Origin: Blattabacterium sp. DPU | Lineage (GTDB): Bacteria; Bacteroidota; Bacteroidia; Flavobacteriales; Blattabacteriaceae | Direction of reading: 5' to 3' | Assembly (NCBI RefSeq): GCF_011290385.1 | Contig: NZ_CP049785.1 | Location: 262,317-326,316 of the forward strand | DNA length: 64,000 nt | In this document: positions 26,999 to 36,562 of the stretch, piece after piece | Layout of the letters: every line of letters begins with the position of its first letter | How positions within the stretch are numbered: the stretch's first letter is position 1 | Translations under genes and position numbers: made by a program | The notes under the pieces: generated by a model | The model's database searches: none | What the model was told of the DNA's origin: nothing | What the model saw: only the letters and a program-made list of their open reading frames with translations

Positions 26999-28207
26999 TT
27001 AAGAACAAAAAAGTTTTTGTTTTACAATATCTTGATCTATATTTAGTGTTGGTTGAATATTTTCTATGTCAAACATATAATCTACAAATATTTTTTCACA
27101 AAATGTTCGTAATCCTCTAGCTCCTAACCCTAATTGTAAAGTTTGATCTACTATAATATTTAGTGCTTCATCTGTTATATTTAAAGATATATGATCCATA
27201 TCAAACAATTTTTTATATTGCTTGATTAAAGCATTTTTAGGTTCAACTAAGATTTTTTTTAACATATTTTTATTTAATGGATTTAAATAGGTAATAACAG
27301 GAAATCTTCCGATTATTTCAGAAATTAATCCAAATTTTTTTAAATCTTCAGCAAGAATATTATTTTCTAAACCATTTTTTTCACTATCTATTTTTTTTCT
27401 TTTCTTAGTGATAAAACCTATAGATGTTTTTTCTATTCTGTCAGAAATAATTTTTTCCATTCCATCAAAAGTTCCTCCACCTATAAATAATATATTTTCA
27501 GTATTTACTTGTATCATTTTTTGATCTGGATGTTTTCTTCCTCCTTGGGGTGGAACATTAATTACAGATCCTTCCAATATTTTAAGTAATGCTTGTTGAA
27601 CTCCTTCTCCCGATACATCTCTAGTAATAGAAGGATTATTACTTTTCCTAGAAATTTTATCTATTTCGTCTAAAAAAATAATTCCCTTTTCAGCAGAATC
27701 TATATCATAATTAACAGATTGTAATAATTTAGTTAAAATAGATTCTACATCTTCTCCCACATATCCAGCTTCAGTCAAAGTCGTTGCATCAGCTATAGCA
27801 AAAGGAACTTTTAATAGTTTTGATATACTTTTTGCTAATAATGTTTTTCCTGTTCCTGTATTTCCAATTAATAATACGTTAGATTTTTCTATTTCTATAT
27901 TTTTTTTTGTACTATTTTGTTTTTGAATGCGTTTATAATGGTTATAAACAGCAACGGACAGAATTTTCTTTGCTTCATTTTGTCCTATAACATATTGATC
28001 TAAAAAAGTTTTAATCTCTTTAGGTTTTTTGATTTCGATAAATTCGTTATTATTTTTATGAGTATTTTTTTCATAAAATTTTTTATGAATTATGGAATAA
28101 GTTTTTTCTATACATAAATTACAAATGTGTCCATTTATTCCTGATACAAGAAAAGTAATATTATTTTTATTCCTACCACAAAAATTACATTTTAATGAAT
28201 CTTCCAT
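26999..28207 (-). CDS. clpX: ClpX, ATPase subunit of Clp protease
   Basis: 402-residue AAA+ unfoldase. The N-terminal zinc finger has Cys7, Cys10, Cys29 and Cys32. Then come Walker A GNTGTGKT, the pore loop GYVGEDVE, Walker B IIFLDEIDK and the ClpP-docking IGF loop (TSIGFITKK). The IGF loop implies a ClpP partner outside the window; the usual tig-clpP-clpX cluster is not intact here. The SRP RNA gene lies 19 bases upstream on the same strand. Confidence 0.96.
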   Translation of the reverse strand: MEDSLKCNFCGRNKNNITFLVSGINGHICNLCIEKTYSIIHKKFYEKNTHKNNNEFIEIKKPKEIKTFLDQYVIGQNEAKKILSVAVYNHYKRIQKQNSTKKNIEIEKSNVLLIGNTGTGKTLLAKSISKLLKVPFAIADATTLTEAGYVGEDVESILTKLLQSVNYDIDSAEKGIIFLDEIDKISRKSNNPSITRDVSGEGVQQALLKILEGSVINVPPQGGRKHPDQKMIQVNTENILFIGGGTFDGMEKIISDRIEKTSIGFITKKRKKIDSEKNGLENNILAEDLKKFGLISEIIGRFPVITYLNPLNKNMLKKILVEPKNALIKQYKKLFDMDHISLNITDEALNIIVDQTLQLGLGARGLRTFCEKIFVDYMFDIENIQPTLNIDQDIVKQKLFCS

Positions 28208-28226
28208 ACAGAGATTTCTTTTTAAA

Positions 28227-28326
28227 GGGACAAGCTAAACTACATCACATCGCTACTACCTAATTACCTTTGCTGTGTTCCCACCCTGGAGGAGTTATAG
28301 GGAGCTGATTGTGTAGGACTTGTCCC
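28227..28326 (-). ncRNA. ffs: Signal recognition particle RNA, small bacterial type
   Basis: About 100 nt with complementary ends (GGGACAAG with CTTGTCCC). It has the SRP apical hairpin: CCAGG-GUG-GGAA-CAC-AGCA, where GGAA is the tetraloop (28278-28281) and the flanking CAGG/AGCA form the symmetric Ffh-binding loop. Its base composition is far richer in G+C than its surroundings, as expected for a structured RNA. It guides membrane proteins to the SecYEG/YidC machinery, also encoded in the window. It sits between clpX and the divergent pyrG. Confidence 0.93.
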
Positions 28327-28407
28327 TAGTTTGGTAAATATAAAAAAAAAATCATAAATTCCTGTTTTTTGAATAATAATTATTTATTTAGGTTATTCAT
28401 ATTTTTT

Positions 28408-28419
28408 ACCCAATTGGGT
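28408..28419. promoter_or_regulatory. 12-bp palindrome upstream of pyrG
   Basis: ACCCAATTGGGT is a perfect 12-bp palindrome ending 18 bases before the pyrG ATG, unusually rich in G+C for this intergenic DNA. It may be an operator shared by pyrG and the divergent SRP RNA gene, or a leader hairpin. No matching site was noticed elsewhere in the window. Confidence 0.4.
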
Positions 28420-28437
28420 TGTTTTATTGTTATTTTG

Positions 28438-30060
28438 ATGAAAACAAAATATATTTTTGTTACAGGAGGTGTAACTTCTTCGTTAGGGAAAGGAATTATT
28501 TCTGCTTCATTAGGTATGTTATTGAAAGCTAGAGGGTATAAAGTTTCTATATTAAAATTAGATCCTTATTTTAATATAGATCCGGGAACTTTAAATCCTT
28601 ATGAACATGGAGAATGTTTTGTTACAAAAGATGGAGCAGAAACTGATTTAGATTTAGGACACTATGAACGATTTTTAAATCAACCGACAACTAAAGAAAA
28701 TAATGTAACATCTGGATTAATATATAAAACTGTAATAGATAATGAAAGAAAAGGATATTATTTAGGAACAACTGTACAAGTTATTCCTCATATTACTAAT
28801 GAAATTAAAAGACGGATTAAAATTCTTGGAGAATCTCGTAATTGTGATATTATTATTACTGAAATAGGAGGAACTGTAGGAGATATTGAAAGTTTACCTT
28901 ATATTGAATCAGTACGTCAATTAAAATGGGAATTAGGAAAATTTAATGGATTAGTTATTCATTTAACATTACTTCCCTATATAACAGTTACTGGAGAAAT
29001 TAAAACAAAACCAACGCAACATTCTGTCCGAAATTTGATGGAAAATGGAATACAAGCAGACATTATAGTTTGTAGAACAGAGAAACATATATCCAATAAT
29101 ATTAGAAAAAAATTGGCATTATTTTGTAATGTAAAACCAAAACATGTTATTGAATCAATAGATACCAAAATTATATATGAAATTCCTTGTTTATTACATT
29201 TACAAAATTTTGATGAAGTAGTATTAAATCATTTAAATCTATCTACTCTTCCTATTCCAAATCTAAAAAAATGGAAAATTTTTATTAAAAAACATAAAAA
29301 TCCAAAATTTGAGACTAAAATAGCATTAGTAGGAAAATATGTTTCTTTACACGATTCTTATAAATCAATTATAGAAGCTTTAATTCATGCAGGAACAGAA
29401 AATGAAACTTATGTTAATATAAAATGGATTTATTCAGAAATGATTAAAGAAAAAAATTTAAAAAAATATTTTAAAGGAATTTCAGGAATTTTAGTTGCTC
29501 CAGGATTTGGAAATAGAGGAATAGAAGGAAAAATACTTGCGGCAAAATATGCAAGGGAAAATGAAATTCCATTTTTTGGAATATGTTTAGGCATGCAAAT
29601 TGCTGTAGTAGAATTTGCTAGAAATGTATTGGGATTCAAAAAAGCAGAGAGTCATGAAACTAATCCGAATACATCTCATCCAGTAATAAGTTTAATGGAA
29701 AAACAAAAAAAATCAACTCATATAGGAGGAACAATGCGTTTAGGAAATTGGAAATGTTCTCTTGTAGAAGGATCTAAAATATTTTCTATTTATGGAGGAA
29801 AAAAAGAAATTTTTGAAAGACACCGTCATAGATATGAGTTTAATAATAATTATTTAAAATATTTTTCTAATGCTGGAATGAAAGCAGTTGGTATCAATCC
29901 GGAAACAGGTTTAGTAGAAGCATTAGAATTAGAAAATCATATTTTTTTTTTAGGAGTTCAATATCACCCAGAATATCAAAGTACAGTAACAAATCCACAT
30001 CCCTTATTTACTAATTTTATACAAGTATCTATAGATTCTCAGAATTCTTCTTATATATGA
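28438..30060 (+). CDS. pyrG: CTP synthase
   Basis: 540-residue enzyme aminating UTP to CTP with glutamine. The N-terminal synthetase begins KYIFVTGGVTSSLGKG. The C-terminal glutaminase has GFGNRGIEGK, the nucleophile in FGICLGMQ, and the HPEYQ histidine-glutamate. The ATG at 28438 matches the family start; a longer in-frame reading upstream has no similarity. The stop overlaps the yidC ATG (ATGA), a conserved Bacteroidota pair. Confidence 0.97.
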   Translation: MKTKYIFVTGGVTSSLGKGIISASLGMLLKARGYKVSILKLDPYFNIDPGTLNPYEHGECFVTKDGAETDLDLGHYERFLNQPTTKENNVTSGLIYKTVIDNERKGYYLGTTVQVIPHITNEIKRRIKILGESRNCDIIITEIGGTVGDIESLPYIESVRQLKWELGKFNGLVIHLTLLPYITVTGEIKTKPTQHSVRNLMENGIQADIIVCRTEKHISNNIRKKLALFCNVKPKHVIESIDTKIIYEIPCLLHLQNFDEVVLNHLNLSTLPIPNLKKWKIFIKKHKNPKFETKIALVGKYVSLHDSYKSIIEALIHAGTENETYVNIKWIYSEMIKEKNLKKYFKGISGILVAPGFGNRGIEGKILAAKYARENEIPFFGICLGMQIAVVEFARNVLGFKKAESHETNPNTSHPVISLMEKQKKSTHIGGTMRLGNWKCSLVEGSKIFSIYGGKKEIFERHRHRYEFNNNYLKYFSNAGMKAVGINPETGLVEALELENHIFFLGVQYHPEYQSTVTNPHPLFTNFIQVSIDSQNSSYI

Positions 30061-31853
30061 GGAATAGAAATTTAGATTATAGCTCTATCATAGGATTAGT
30101 TCTTATATTATTTGTTTTAATAACTTTTACTTATTTTAACAACTATAAAGAATATAAAGAAAAAGAATTAAATTTTAACCATAAAAAATTTGTTGTAAAA
30201 AAAGAAATTTTTAGAACAGATAACAATAAAAAAAATAATTTTTTTCTATTAGAAAATAATGTTTTAAAATTTAAACTGTCTAGTTTAGGAGGAATTATTA
30301 GTGATGTTATTTTAAAAAAATATAAATCATATGATGATTCATTATCACATCATGCTAAAAACCTTTATTTAATAAAAAATTTTAGTCTAGAATACAAATT
30401 ATTTTTTCAAAATAAAAAAGGATTTAATATTGATACAAACCTTTTATATTTTAAACCTTTTTTATTCGTAAAAAATGAAAAAAATGGAATAAAAATCCTA
30501 ATAATGAGAGCTACTAATCCTTATGGAAAAGGATTTATAGATTATATATATAAAATAAGAGAAAATCAATATGATATTCATTTTTCTATTAGAACTCAAA
30601 ATTTTTCTTCTTTTTTTAAGGAAGGATATAGATGTCATTTAAGATTAGAACATAATATTTTATCCTTAGAAAAGGATAGAGATTGGGAAAATTCTTATAC
30701 TCAAGTTTATTATTCTATTTTTAATGAAAATTCTATTTCTTCTGTAAAATATTTATCTGAGAAAAAAACAGAAGATAAAAATATAGATGAAACAAATTGG
30801 ATAGCTCATAAACAACAATTTTTTTCTTTTATTTTTATTCCCGATAAAAAATTAAAAAATGTTTTTATTAAATCTGAAAATTTTTTTTCTGGATCTTTTT
30901 TAAAAAAAATTCAATTAAATACATTTATAAATACAAATGAAAATAAAGAAATTCATTCTTCTTTTCGATTTTATTTTGGTCCTTTAGATTTGAATTTATT
31001 AAAAAAATATCAAAATAATTTTGAAAATATAATTCCATTTGGATGGGGGTTTCTTAAATGGATTAATAAATATTTTTTTTTAGTAGTCTTTCAATTTTTG
31101 GAAAGAACAAATTTAAATTATGGTATTATTATTATTTTGATGACTATAGTCGTGAAACTTATATTGTATCCGATTACTTACAAACAATATAAATTAAGTG
31201 CCATGATGAAGTTGATTCGTCCAGAAATAGAAAAATTAAATTCTAAATATAAGGGAGATGTATTGAAGAAACAGAGAGCTATAATGGAATTATATCATAA
31301 TGTAGGAATCAATCCAATGTCTGGATGTATTTCTACATTATTTCAAATTCCTATTTTTTATTCTTTATTTAAATTTTTTCCTACTTTAATTAATTTGAGG
31401 GGAAAATCTTTTTTGTGGGTAGAGGACTTAACTTCATATGATTCAATTTTAAAATTACCTTTCTTCATTCCTTTTTATGGAAATCATGTAAGTTTATTAA
31501 CTCTATTATATTCTTTAGCATTATTAGTATATACAAAACTTAGTAATGATGGAAAAAATGATTTTTCTCAAAATGAGAATAATTCTTCTGTTTCGGATAT
31601 GAATTTTTTATTATATTTAATGCCTATTGTTATGTTATTTTTTATAAATAGTTATGCCTCTGCATTATCTTTATATTATTTTATATCTAATATAATTAAC
31701 ATTGGATTTTTCTTTTTTATTAAGGAATTAATATTAGATGAAAAAAAAATTTTTTTAAAAATTCAAGAAAAAAAAATGATAAAACATAACTCTTGGAAAG
31801 AGATGATTAAAAAAATAGGAAATAAAAAATATAAAAATCCTATGAAGGAATAA
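30057..31853 (+). CDS. yidC: Membrane protein insertase YidC
   Basis: 598-residue insertase with an N-terminal helix, a large periplasmic domain (about 40-330) and the five-helix core starting near residue 340. The core shows KLILYPITYKQYKLSAMMK and the NPMSGC region. YidC inserts membrane proteins with or without SecYEG. The tail is lysine-rich, suitable for ribosome contact. Coupled to pyrG upstream; its end overlaps convergent birA by 14 bases with no terminator visible. Confidence 0.96.
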   Translation: MRNRNLDYSSIIGLVLILFVLITFTYFNNYKEYKEKELNFNHKKFVVKKEIFRTDNNKKNNFFLLENNVLKFKLSSLGGIISDVILKKYKSYDDSLSHHAKNLYLIKNFSLEYKLFFQNKKGFNIDTNLLYFKPFLFVKNEKNGIKILIMRATNPYGKGFIDYIYKIRENQYDIHFSIRTQNFSSFFKEGYRCHLRLEHNILSLEKDRDWENSYTQVYYSIFNENSISSVKYLSEKKTEDKNIDETNWIAHKQQFFSFIFIPDKKLKNVFIKSENFFSGSFLKKIQLNTFINTNENKEIHSSFRFYFGPLDLNLLKKYQNNFENIIPFGWGFLKWINKYFFLVVFQFLERTNLNYGIIIILMTIVVKLILYPITYKQYKLSAMMKLIRPEIEKLNSKYKGDVLKKQRAIMELYHNVGINPMSGCISTLFQIPIFYSLFKFFPTLINLRGKSFLWVEDLTSYDSILKLPFFIPFYGNHVSLLTLLYSLALLVYTKLSNDGKNDFSQNENNSSVSDMNFLLYLMPIVMLFFINSYASALSLYYFISNIINIGFFFFIKELILDEKKIFLKIQEKKMIKHNSWKEMIKKIGNKKYKNPMKE

Positions 31854-32601
31854 ATTTTATTTCTTTATGATCAAAAAAATAGAATTTTTTGTTAAATTCT
31901 ATTATTAAAAAACCTTGATCTGTTATAGATCGTATTATTCCTAATATGTAATTGTTTGTTTTATAAATATAAAAAATGGAAATTTGATCCTTTAGATACA
32001 AATGTGTAAGATAATACTTTCGTATAAATTTTTCTCCTAAAATTGTGAAAAAAAGATATTCTTTTTGAATGTAATATATAATTGTGTAAAACAAGGAATC
32101 TAAATCAAAATTTAGATCAAAAATTTTTTTTAAAGAAGAAGCATTCCAATTTTTTGAAAATTGTTCTTGATTCACATTCAAGCCTATTCCAATAATAATT
32201 GTATGAATTTTTTGGGAAAAAATACTATTTTCTATTAGAATTCCACCTATTTTTTTATTATTCGCAATAATATCGTTTGGCCATTTAATCCAAATTTTTT
32301 CTTTATTTTTCTGATTATAGTATTTAGATAAAATTTTATGTATAGCATTACTTGTAATAATATTTATTATATGTTTTTTTTTTGCATATAAAATTTTAAT
32401 GGGTTTCAAAATAATGCTAAAAGTTAAATTTTTTTTTTTTTCTGTATACCATAATTTTTGATCCATTCCTATTCCTTGAGTTTGATTCATTGTCCAAATA
32501 ACTGTCCAATTATATTCAGAAATATATTTTCTGGCATACTGATTTGTAGAATTAATTTTTTCCAACACAATTAGATTTATAGGCCAAATAAATTTTTTCA
32601 A
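31840..32601 (-). CDS. birA: Biotin--[acetyl-CoA carboxylase] ligase, with altered GRG loop
   Basis: 253-residue catalytic-type BirA with no N-terminal DNA-binding domain, attaching biotin to the carboxyl carrier protein. KWPND (106-110) and KKIGGILIE (116-124, including the active-site lysine) are present. The glycine-rich adenylate-binding loop, usually GRGxxG, reads GIGMDQ at residues 43-48, losing the arginine. No ATG is available near the N-terminus; a TTG at 32601 (or ATT just before) is the likely start. Divergent from rsfS. Otherwise the fold looks complete. Confidence 0.88.
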   Translation of the reverse strand: MKKFIWPINLIVLEKINSTNQYARKYISEYNWTVIWTMNQTQGIGMDQKLWYTEKKKNLTFSIILKPIKILYAKKKHIINIITSNAIHKILSKYYNQKNKEKIWIKWPNDIIANNKKIGGILIENSIFSQKIHTIIIGIGLNVNQEQFSKNWNASSLKKIFDLNFDLDSLFYTIIYYIQKEYLFFTILGEKFIRKYYLTHLYLKDQISIFYIYKTNNYILGIIRSITDQGFLIIEFNKKFYFFDHKEIKFIPS

Positions 32602-32689
32602 AATGTTTTATATTGTTTGTAAAATTTAATTTCTTTGAAACGAAAACCTTATTTTTGTTTATATTAATTAAAAAATAATAATTTTTGTT

Positions 32690-33013
32690 TTGTTATTAAA
32701 TAAAATCATAGAAGGAATTCAAATGGTTAAAGGAAAAGATATATCTATTATAAATTTAAAAAACAAAGAAAATTTTATTTGTGATTATTTTGTTATTTGT
32801 AATGGAGATTCTCATAATCAAGTATATGCTATTTCTCAATCCATAGAAAAAATAACAATTGAAAAATTACAAAAAAAACCATATCATATTGAAGGATTAA
32901 AAAATAGAGAATGGATTTTAGTTGATTACATTTCGATTGTTGTCCATATTTTTCAAAAAAAGATAAGATTGTATTATAATATAGAAAATATTTGGAATCA
33001 TAATATTGAATAA
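32690..33013 (+). CDS. rsfS: Ribosomal silencing factor RsfS
   Basis: 107-residue RsfS/Iojap protein, which binds L14 and blocks subunit joining under starvation. Motifs CDYFVICNGDSHNQVYAI (as CDYFVICNGDS) and EWILVDYISIVVHIF are characteristic. The conserved N-terminal LLNKIIEGIQ implies a TTG start at 32690, since the next ATG (32723) would remove it. It precedes ftsH by 39 bases, a Bacteroidota order. Confidence 0.93.
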   Translation: MLLNKIIEGIQMVKGKDISIINLKNKENFICDYFVICNGDSHNQVYAISQSIEKITIEKLQKKPYHIEGLKNREWILVDYISIVVHIFQKKIRLYYNIENIWNHNIE

Positions 33014-33052
33014 AATTCTTATTTAAAAAAATTAAGTAATGAGGAAATTTAT

Positions 33053-35002
33053 ATGATAGATAAAAAAATAAAAAGTAAAAGTAACTTTTTTTGGGTATAC
33101 GCAGTTATATTTGCTATATTTTTGGGTATATTTTTTTTTAAATCTTCTTTTTCTAATCCCAAAAAAATAGATCAGGATACTTTTTTTGATATTCTATCTA
33201 AAGGAGAAGTTGAAAAGATTATAGTAAAACATAAAGAAATAGTATATGTATATTTAAAAAAAGAATTTTTACCATTTAATAATTCCAATCATAATATTAT
33301 TAATAATCATGAATCTGGAAGAAGATTTATGACACAGTCATTACAATATGAATTTGAAATAGGAGATTTACAATTTTTTCAGAAAAAATTTGAAGAATAC
33401 AAAAAAAAATACAATTTAAATACTATTATTGATTTTAAAAATCAACAAGAGTATACCATAACTAAATTTTTATTTGATTATGGTATATTTTTTATATTAT
33501 TGATTATTTTTTGGATTTTTTTATTTAGAAGAATAGGATCTGCTAGTGGAGGCCCTGGAGGACAAATATTTAATATAGGAAAATCTAGAGCTAAATTATT
33601 TGATGAAAATGATAATGTAAAAATAACATTTAAAGATGTTGCTGGGTTAGAAGGAGCTAAAGAAGAAGTTCAGGAGATAGTAGACTTTTTAAAAAGTCCC
33701 CAAAAATATACTAAACTAGGAGGAAAAATTCCTAAAGGAGCTTTATTGATAGGACCCCCAGGAACAGGAAAAACATTATTAGCAAAAGCTGTAGCTGGAG
33801 AAGCAAAAGTTCCTTTTTTTTCTTTATCTGGATCAGACTTTGTAGAAATGTTTGTTGGAGTAGGAGCTTCCAGAGTAAGAGATTTATTTGAAAAAGCTAA
33901 AGAAAAATCTCCATGTATAATATTTATAGACGAAATAGATGCTATAGGAAGAGCTCGTGGAAAAAGTAGCATAGCTGGATCTAATGATGAGAGAGAAAAC
34001 ACTTTAAATCAACTTTTAACAGAAATGGATGGATTTGGAACTCATACTAATGTAATTGTATTAGCGGCTACTAATCGATCCGATATTTTGGATAAAGCTT
34101 TACTTCGACCGGGTCGTTTCGATCGTACTATATTAGTAGATCCCCCGGAATTAAATGAAAGAAAAGAAATATTTCGAGTTCATCTCAAAAGATTAGTATT
34201 GTCTGAAAATGTAGATATAGATTTTTTATCAAGACAAACTCCAGGATTTAGTGGAGCAGACATTGCTAATGTCTGTAATGAATCTGCTCTTATTGCAGCT
34301 AGAAAAAATAGTTCTCAAATAAAAAATCAAGATTTTCTTGATGCAATAGATCGTATTATTGGAGGTTTAGAAAAAAAAAATAAAATCATTAAACCCAATG
34401 AAAAAAAAAGAATCGCTTATCATGAAGCGGGGCATGCTACAATAAGTTGGTTATTAGAACATGCAGCCCCTCTAGTAAAAGTGACTATAGTTCCAAGAGG
34501 TCGATCTTTAGGTTCTGCATGGTATCTTCCAGAAGAAAGACAATTAACAACTCCAGAACAAATGAAAGATGAAATATGTGCATTGTTAGCGGGAAGATCA
34601 GCAGAAGAAATCATATTTAGTAATATATCTACTGGAGCTTTAAATGATTTAGAAAGAGTCACTAAACAAGCTCAGTCTATGGTGGTTATTTTTGGATTAA
34701 ATGAAAAAATAGGAAATATTTCCTATTATGATTCTACAGGACAAAACGAATTATCTTTTTCTAAACCTTATAGTGAAAAAACGGCTCAAATTATAGATGA
34801 AGAAATATCTAAAATTATAACAGAACAATATCAAAGAGCTAAAAATATACTGAAGAATAATGAAAAAAAATTATCTATGTTGGCCAATGAATTATTGGAA
34901 AAAGAAGTTATTTTTAGAGAAGATTTGAAAAAAATATTTGGAGAAAGACCTTATCCTGATGAAATTGGTGATATGTTAAGTACTGTTAATCAAAGTACTT
35001 AG
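33053..35002 (+). CDS. ftsH: ATP-dependent zinc metalloprotease FtsH
   Basis: 649-residue membrane protease with two helices (about 12-30 and 135-157) flanking a periplasmic domain. The AAA domain has Walker A GPPGTGKT (234-241), the FVG pore loop, and [23 protein letters not shown] (as LLRPGRFDR). The zinc protease site is HEAGH (457-461). It degrades misfolded membrane proteins such as unassembled SecY. An unusually good Shine-Dalgarno (GAGGA, 33041-33045) sits 7 bases before the ATG, rare in this phylum. Followed by cdsA after 12 bases. Confidence 0.97.
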   Translation: MIDKKIKSKSNFFWVYAVIFAIFLGIFFFKSSFSNPKKIDQDTFFDILSKGEVEKIIVKHKEIVYVYLKKEFLPFNNSNHNIINNHESGRRFMTQSLQYEFEIGDLQFFQKKFEEYKKKYNLNTIIDFKNQQEYTITKFLFDYGIFFILLIIFWIFLFRRIGSASGGPGGQIFNIGKSRAKLFDENDNVKITFKDVAGLEGAKEEVQEIVDFLKSPQKYTKLGGKIPKGALLIGPPGTGKTLLAKAVAGEAKVPFFSLSGSDFVEMFVGVGASRVRDLFEKAKEKSPCIIFIDEIDAIGRARGKSSIAGSNDERENTLNQLLTEMDGFGTHTNVIVLAATNRSDILDKALLRPGRFDRTILVDPPELNERKEIFRVHLKRLVLSENVDIDFLSRQTPGFSGADIANVCNESALIAARKNSSQIKNQDFLDAIDRIIGGLEKKNKIIKPNEKKRIAYHEAGHATISWLLEHAAPLVKVTIVPRGRSLGSAWYLPEERQLTTPEQMKDEICALLAGRSAEEIIFSNISTGALNDLERVTKQAQSMVVIFGLNEKIGNISYYDSTGQNELSFSKPYSEKTAQIIDEEISKIITEQYQRAKNILKNNEKKLSMLANELLEKEVIFREDLKKIFGERPYPDEIGDMLSTVNQST

Positions 35003-35014
35003 ATTTTTATACTA

Positions 35015-35839
35015 ATGAAAAAAAAAAAATATTTAGACATTATAATAAGAATTTTCACTGGTTTAATTTATGTTGTTACAATTATTTTTTCCATTGAAAA
35101 AGGAGAAAAAATATTCAGAATAGTAATGATGATATTGTCTTTTTTTTGTTTATTTGAATTGTTATTAATATTAAAAACAAACATAGTTTTAATTAAAATT
35201 ACTTTTCCATTTTTTTTATTATCGATTTTCATCGATATTTTTCTTGAAAAGGAAAAAGGATTAATTCCATACATAATTTGTTTTATTCCTTACTCTATAA
35301 TTTTTTTAATAATTCAGTTATTCTCTAAAAAATATTCTCACAAAGAAAAAATAGGGCAAGTAAGTCATCTAATTTTTGGTTTAGTATATGTAATTATGCC
35401 ATTCTATTTAGCTTCTTACATATATACAATAATAGATCATGGTAAACAATTAATTTTAGGAATATTTATTTTAATATGGACAAATGATTCTTTATCTTAT
35501 TTAATAGGAAAGAAATGGGGGAAAAGGAAAATAGCTATATCTATTTCTCCAAAAAAATCAATAGAAGGGGTTATTGGAGGTTTATTTTCTTGTATAATAT
35601 TAGGATTTTTTTTGTACAAAACATGGGGAGAAAAATATTGGTTTATTTTATCTTTTTCGGTCCCCATTTTTTCTACTATAGGAGATCTTGTAGAATCTAT
35701 AATTAAAAGATCTTGTAGTGTAAAAAATTCAGGTATTTTGTTTCCTGGTCATGGAGGATTTTTGGATAGATTCGATAGTTTTATTTTTGTAATTCCTATA
35801 GTAGCCACTATAGTAACAAGTCTTATTTATATTTTCTAA
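35015..35839 (+). CDS. cdsA: Phosphatidate cytidylyltransferase, with KD to KN change
   Basis: 274-residue membrane enzyme making CDP-diacylglycerol for all phospholipids. About eight helices and the CDP-alcohol signature near the C-terminus are present: ESIIKRSCSVKNSG then PGHGGFLDRFD. The signature normally reads KDSG; here residue 238 is Asn (codon AAT, 35726-35728). The remaining PGHGG and DRxD are intact. The coding region starts with a run of 12 A after the ATG. It lies between ftsH and psd. Confidence 0.93.
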   Translation: MKKKKYLDIIIRIFTGLIYVVTIIFSIEKGEKIFRIVMMILSFFCLFELLLILKTNIVLIKITFPFFLLSIFIDIFLEKEKGLIPYIICFIPYSIIFLIIQLFSKKYSHKEKIGQVSHLIFGLVYVIMPFYLASYIYTIIDHGKQLILGIFILIWTNDSLSYLIGKKWGKRKIAISISPKKSIEGVIGGLFSCIILGFFLYKTWGEKYWFILSFSVPIFSTIGDLVESIIKRSCSVKNSGILFPGHGGFLDRFDSFIFVIPIVATIVTSLIYIF

Positions 35840-35863
35840 AAAAAATTATAAAATTTTATAATC

Positions 35864-36532
35864 ATGATTCATAAAGAAGGAATGTCATTTTTAAAATATA
35901 CACTAATCATCATATTATTATTAATATTTTTTTCTTTTTATTTATTTTCTAGACTAATTTTTGTTTTTTTATCATGTTTTTTTATTATTTTTTATTTTTT
36001 CTTAATTTTTTTTTTTAGAAATCCAAAAAGAAATTTTAATGGAATTTATGAAAATGAAAATAAAGAAATAATCATATCCCCTGCTGATGGAAAAATTTTG
36101 AGTATACAAAAAATTTTTGAAAATGAATTTTTCCATAAAAACTGTATATGTATTTCTGTTTTTATGTCTCCTTTTAATGTACATGTTAATAGATTTCCTG
36201 TTTCTGGAAAAATTATTTATGTGAAATATCATCCTGGAAAATATATAATAGCTTGGCTACCTAAATCTTCATTACATAATGAACATACAACAACAGTAAT
36301 AGAAACAAATAAAGGAAAAAAAATATTATTTAGACAAATAGCTGGTTTTTTGGCTAGACGTATTATTATTTATGCAAAAAAAAATTCTATAGTGAAAAAA
36401 GGAGAAGAGTTTGGATTTATTAAATTTGGATCCAGGGTTGATATTTTCTTACCATTAAATTCTATAATTTTAGTAAAAAAGGGAGAAAAAGTTATTGGAG
36501 GAATAACTATGATTTCCATTATTCCATTATAA
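35864..36532 (+). CDS. psd: Phosphatidylserine decarboxylase proenzyme, short type
   Basis: 222-residue short Psd that makes phosphatidylethanolamine. Two N-terminal helices are followed by SPADGKI and the MSPFNVHVNR motif. The self-cleavage site is the Gly-Ser in FIKFGSRVD, where the serine becomes the pyruvoyl group. Pairs with cdsA in phospholipid synthesis; the intervening PssA is not in the window. The stop codon lies within a 13-base tandem repeat. Confidence 0.95.
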   Translation: MIHKEGMSFLKYTLIIILLLIFFSFYLFSRLIFVFLSCFFIIFYFFLIFFFRNPKRNFNGIYENENKEIIISPADGKILSIQKIFENEFFHKNCICISVFMSPFNVHVNRFPVSGKIIYVKYHPGKYIIAWLPKSSLHNEHTTTVIETNKGKKILFRQIAGFLARRIIIYAKKNSIVKKGEEFGFIKFGSRVDIFLPLNSIILVKKGEKVIGGITMISIIPL

Positions 36533-36555
36533 CAAACTCCCTTTATAACAAACTC
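36527..36555. repeat. Two-copy tandem repeat at the psd 3' end
   Basis: TTATAACAAACTC occurs at 36527-36539 and again at 36543-36555, a 16-base period with identical 13-base units. The first copy contains the psd stop. It occupies most of the 30-base gap to the convergent dnaK stop and looks like a local duplication. Confidence 0.8.
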
Positions 36556-36562
36556 ATTTTTT

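Noticed and set aside
26424-27008. 194-codon open frame antisense to obgE
   Set aside because: Lies fully opposite a well-supported GTPase gene, has no recognisable domain, and is the kind of shadow frame common in AT-rich coding DNA.
28369-28437. N-terminal extension of pyrG
   Set aside because: The extra 23 residues have no family similarity and include the palindrome region; the ATG at 28438 gives the conserved start.
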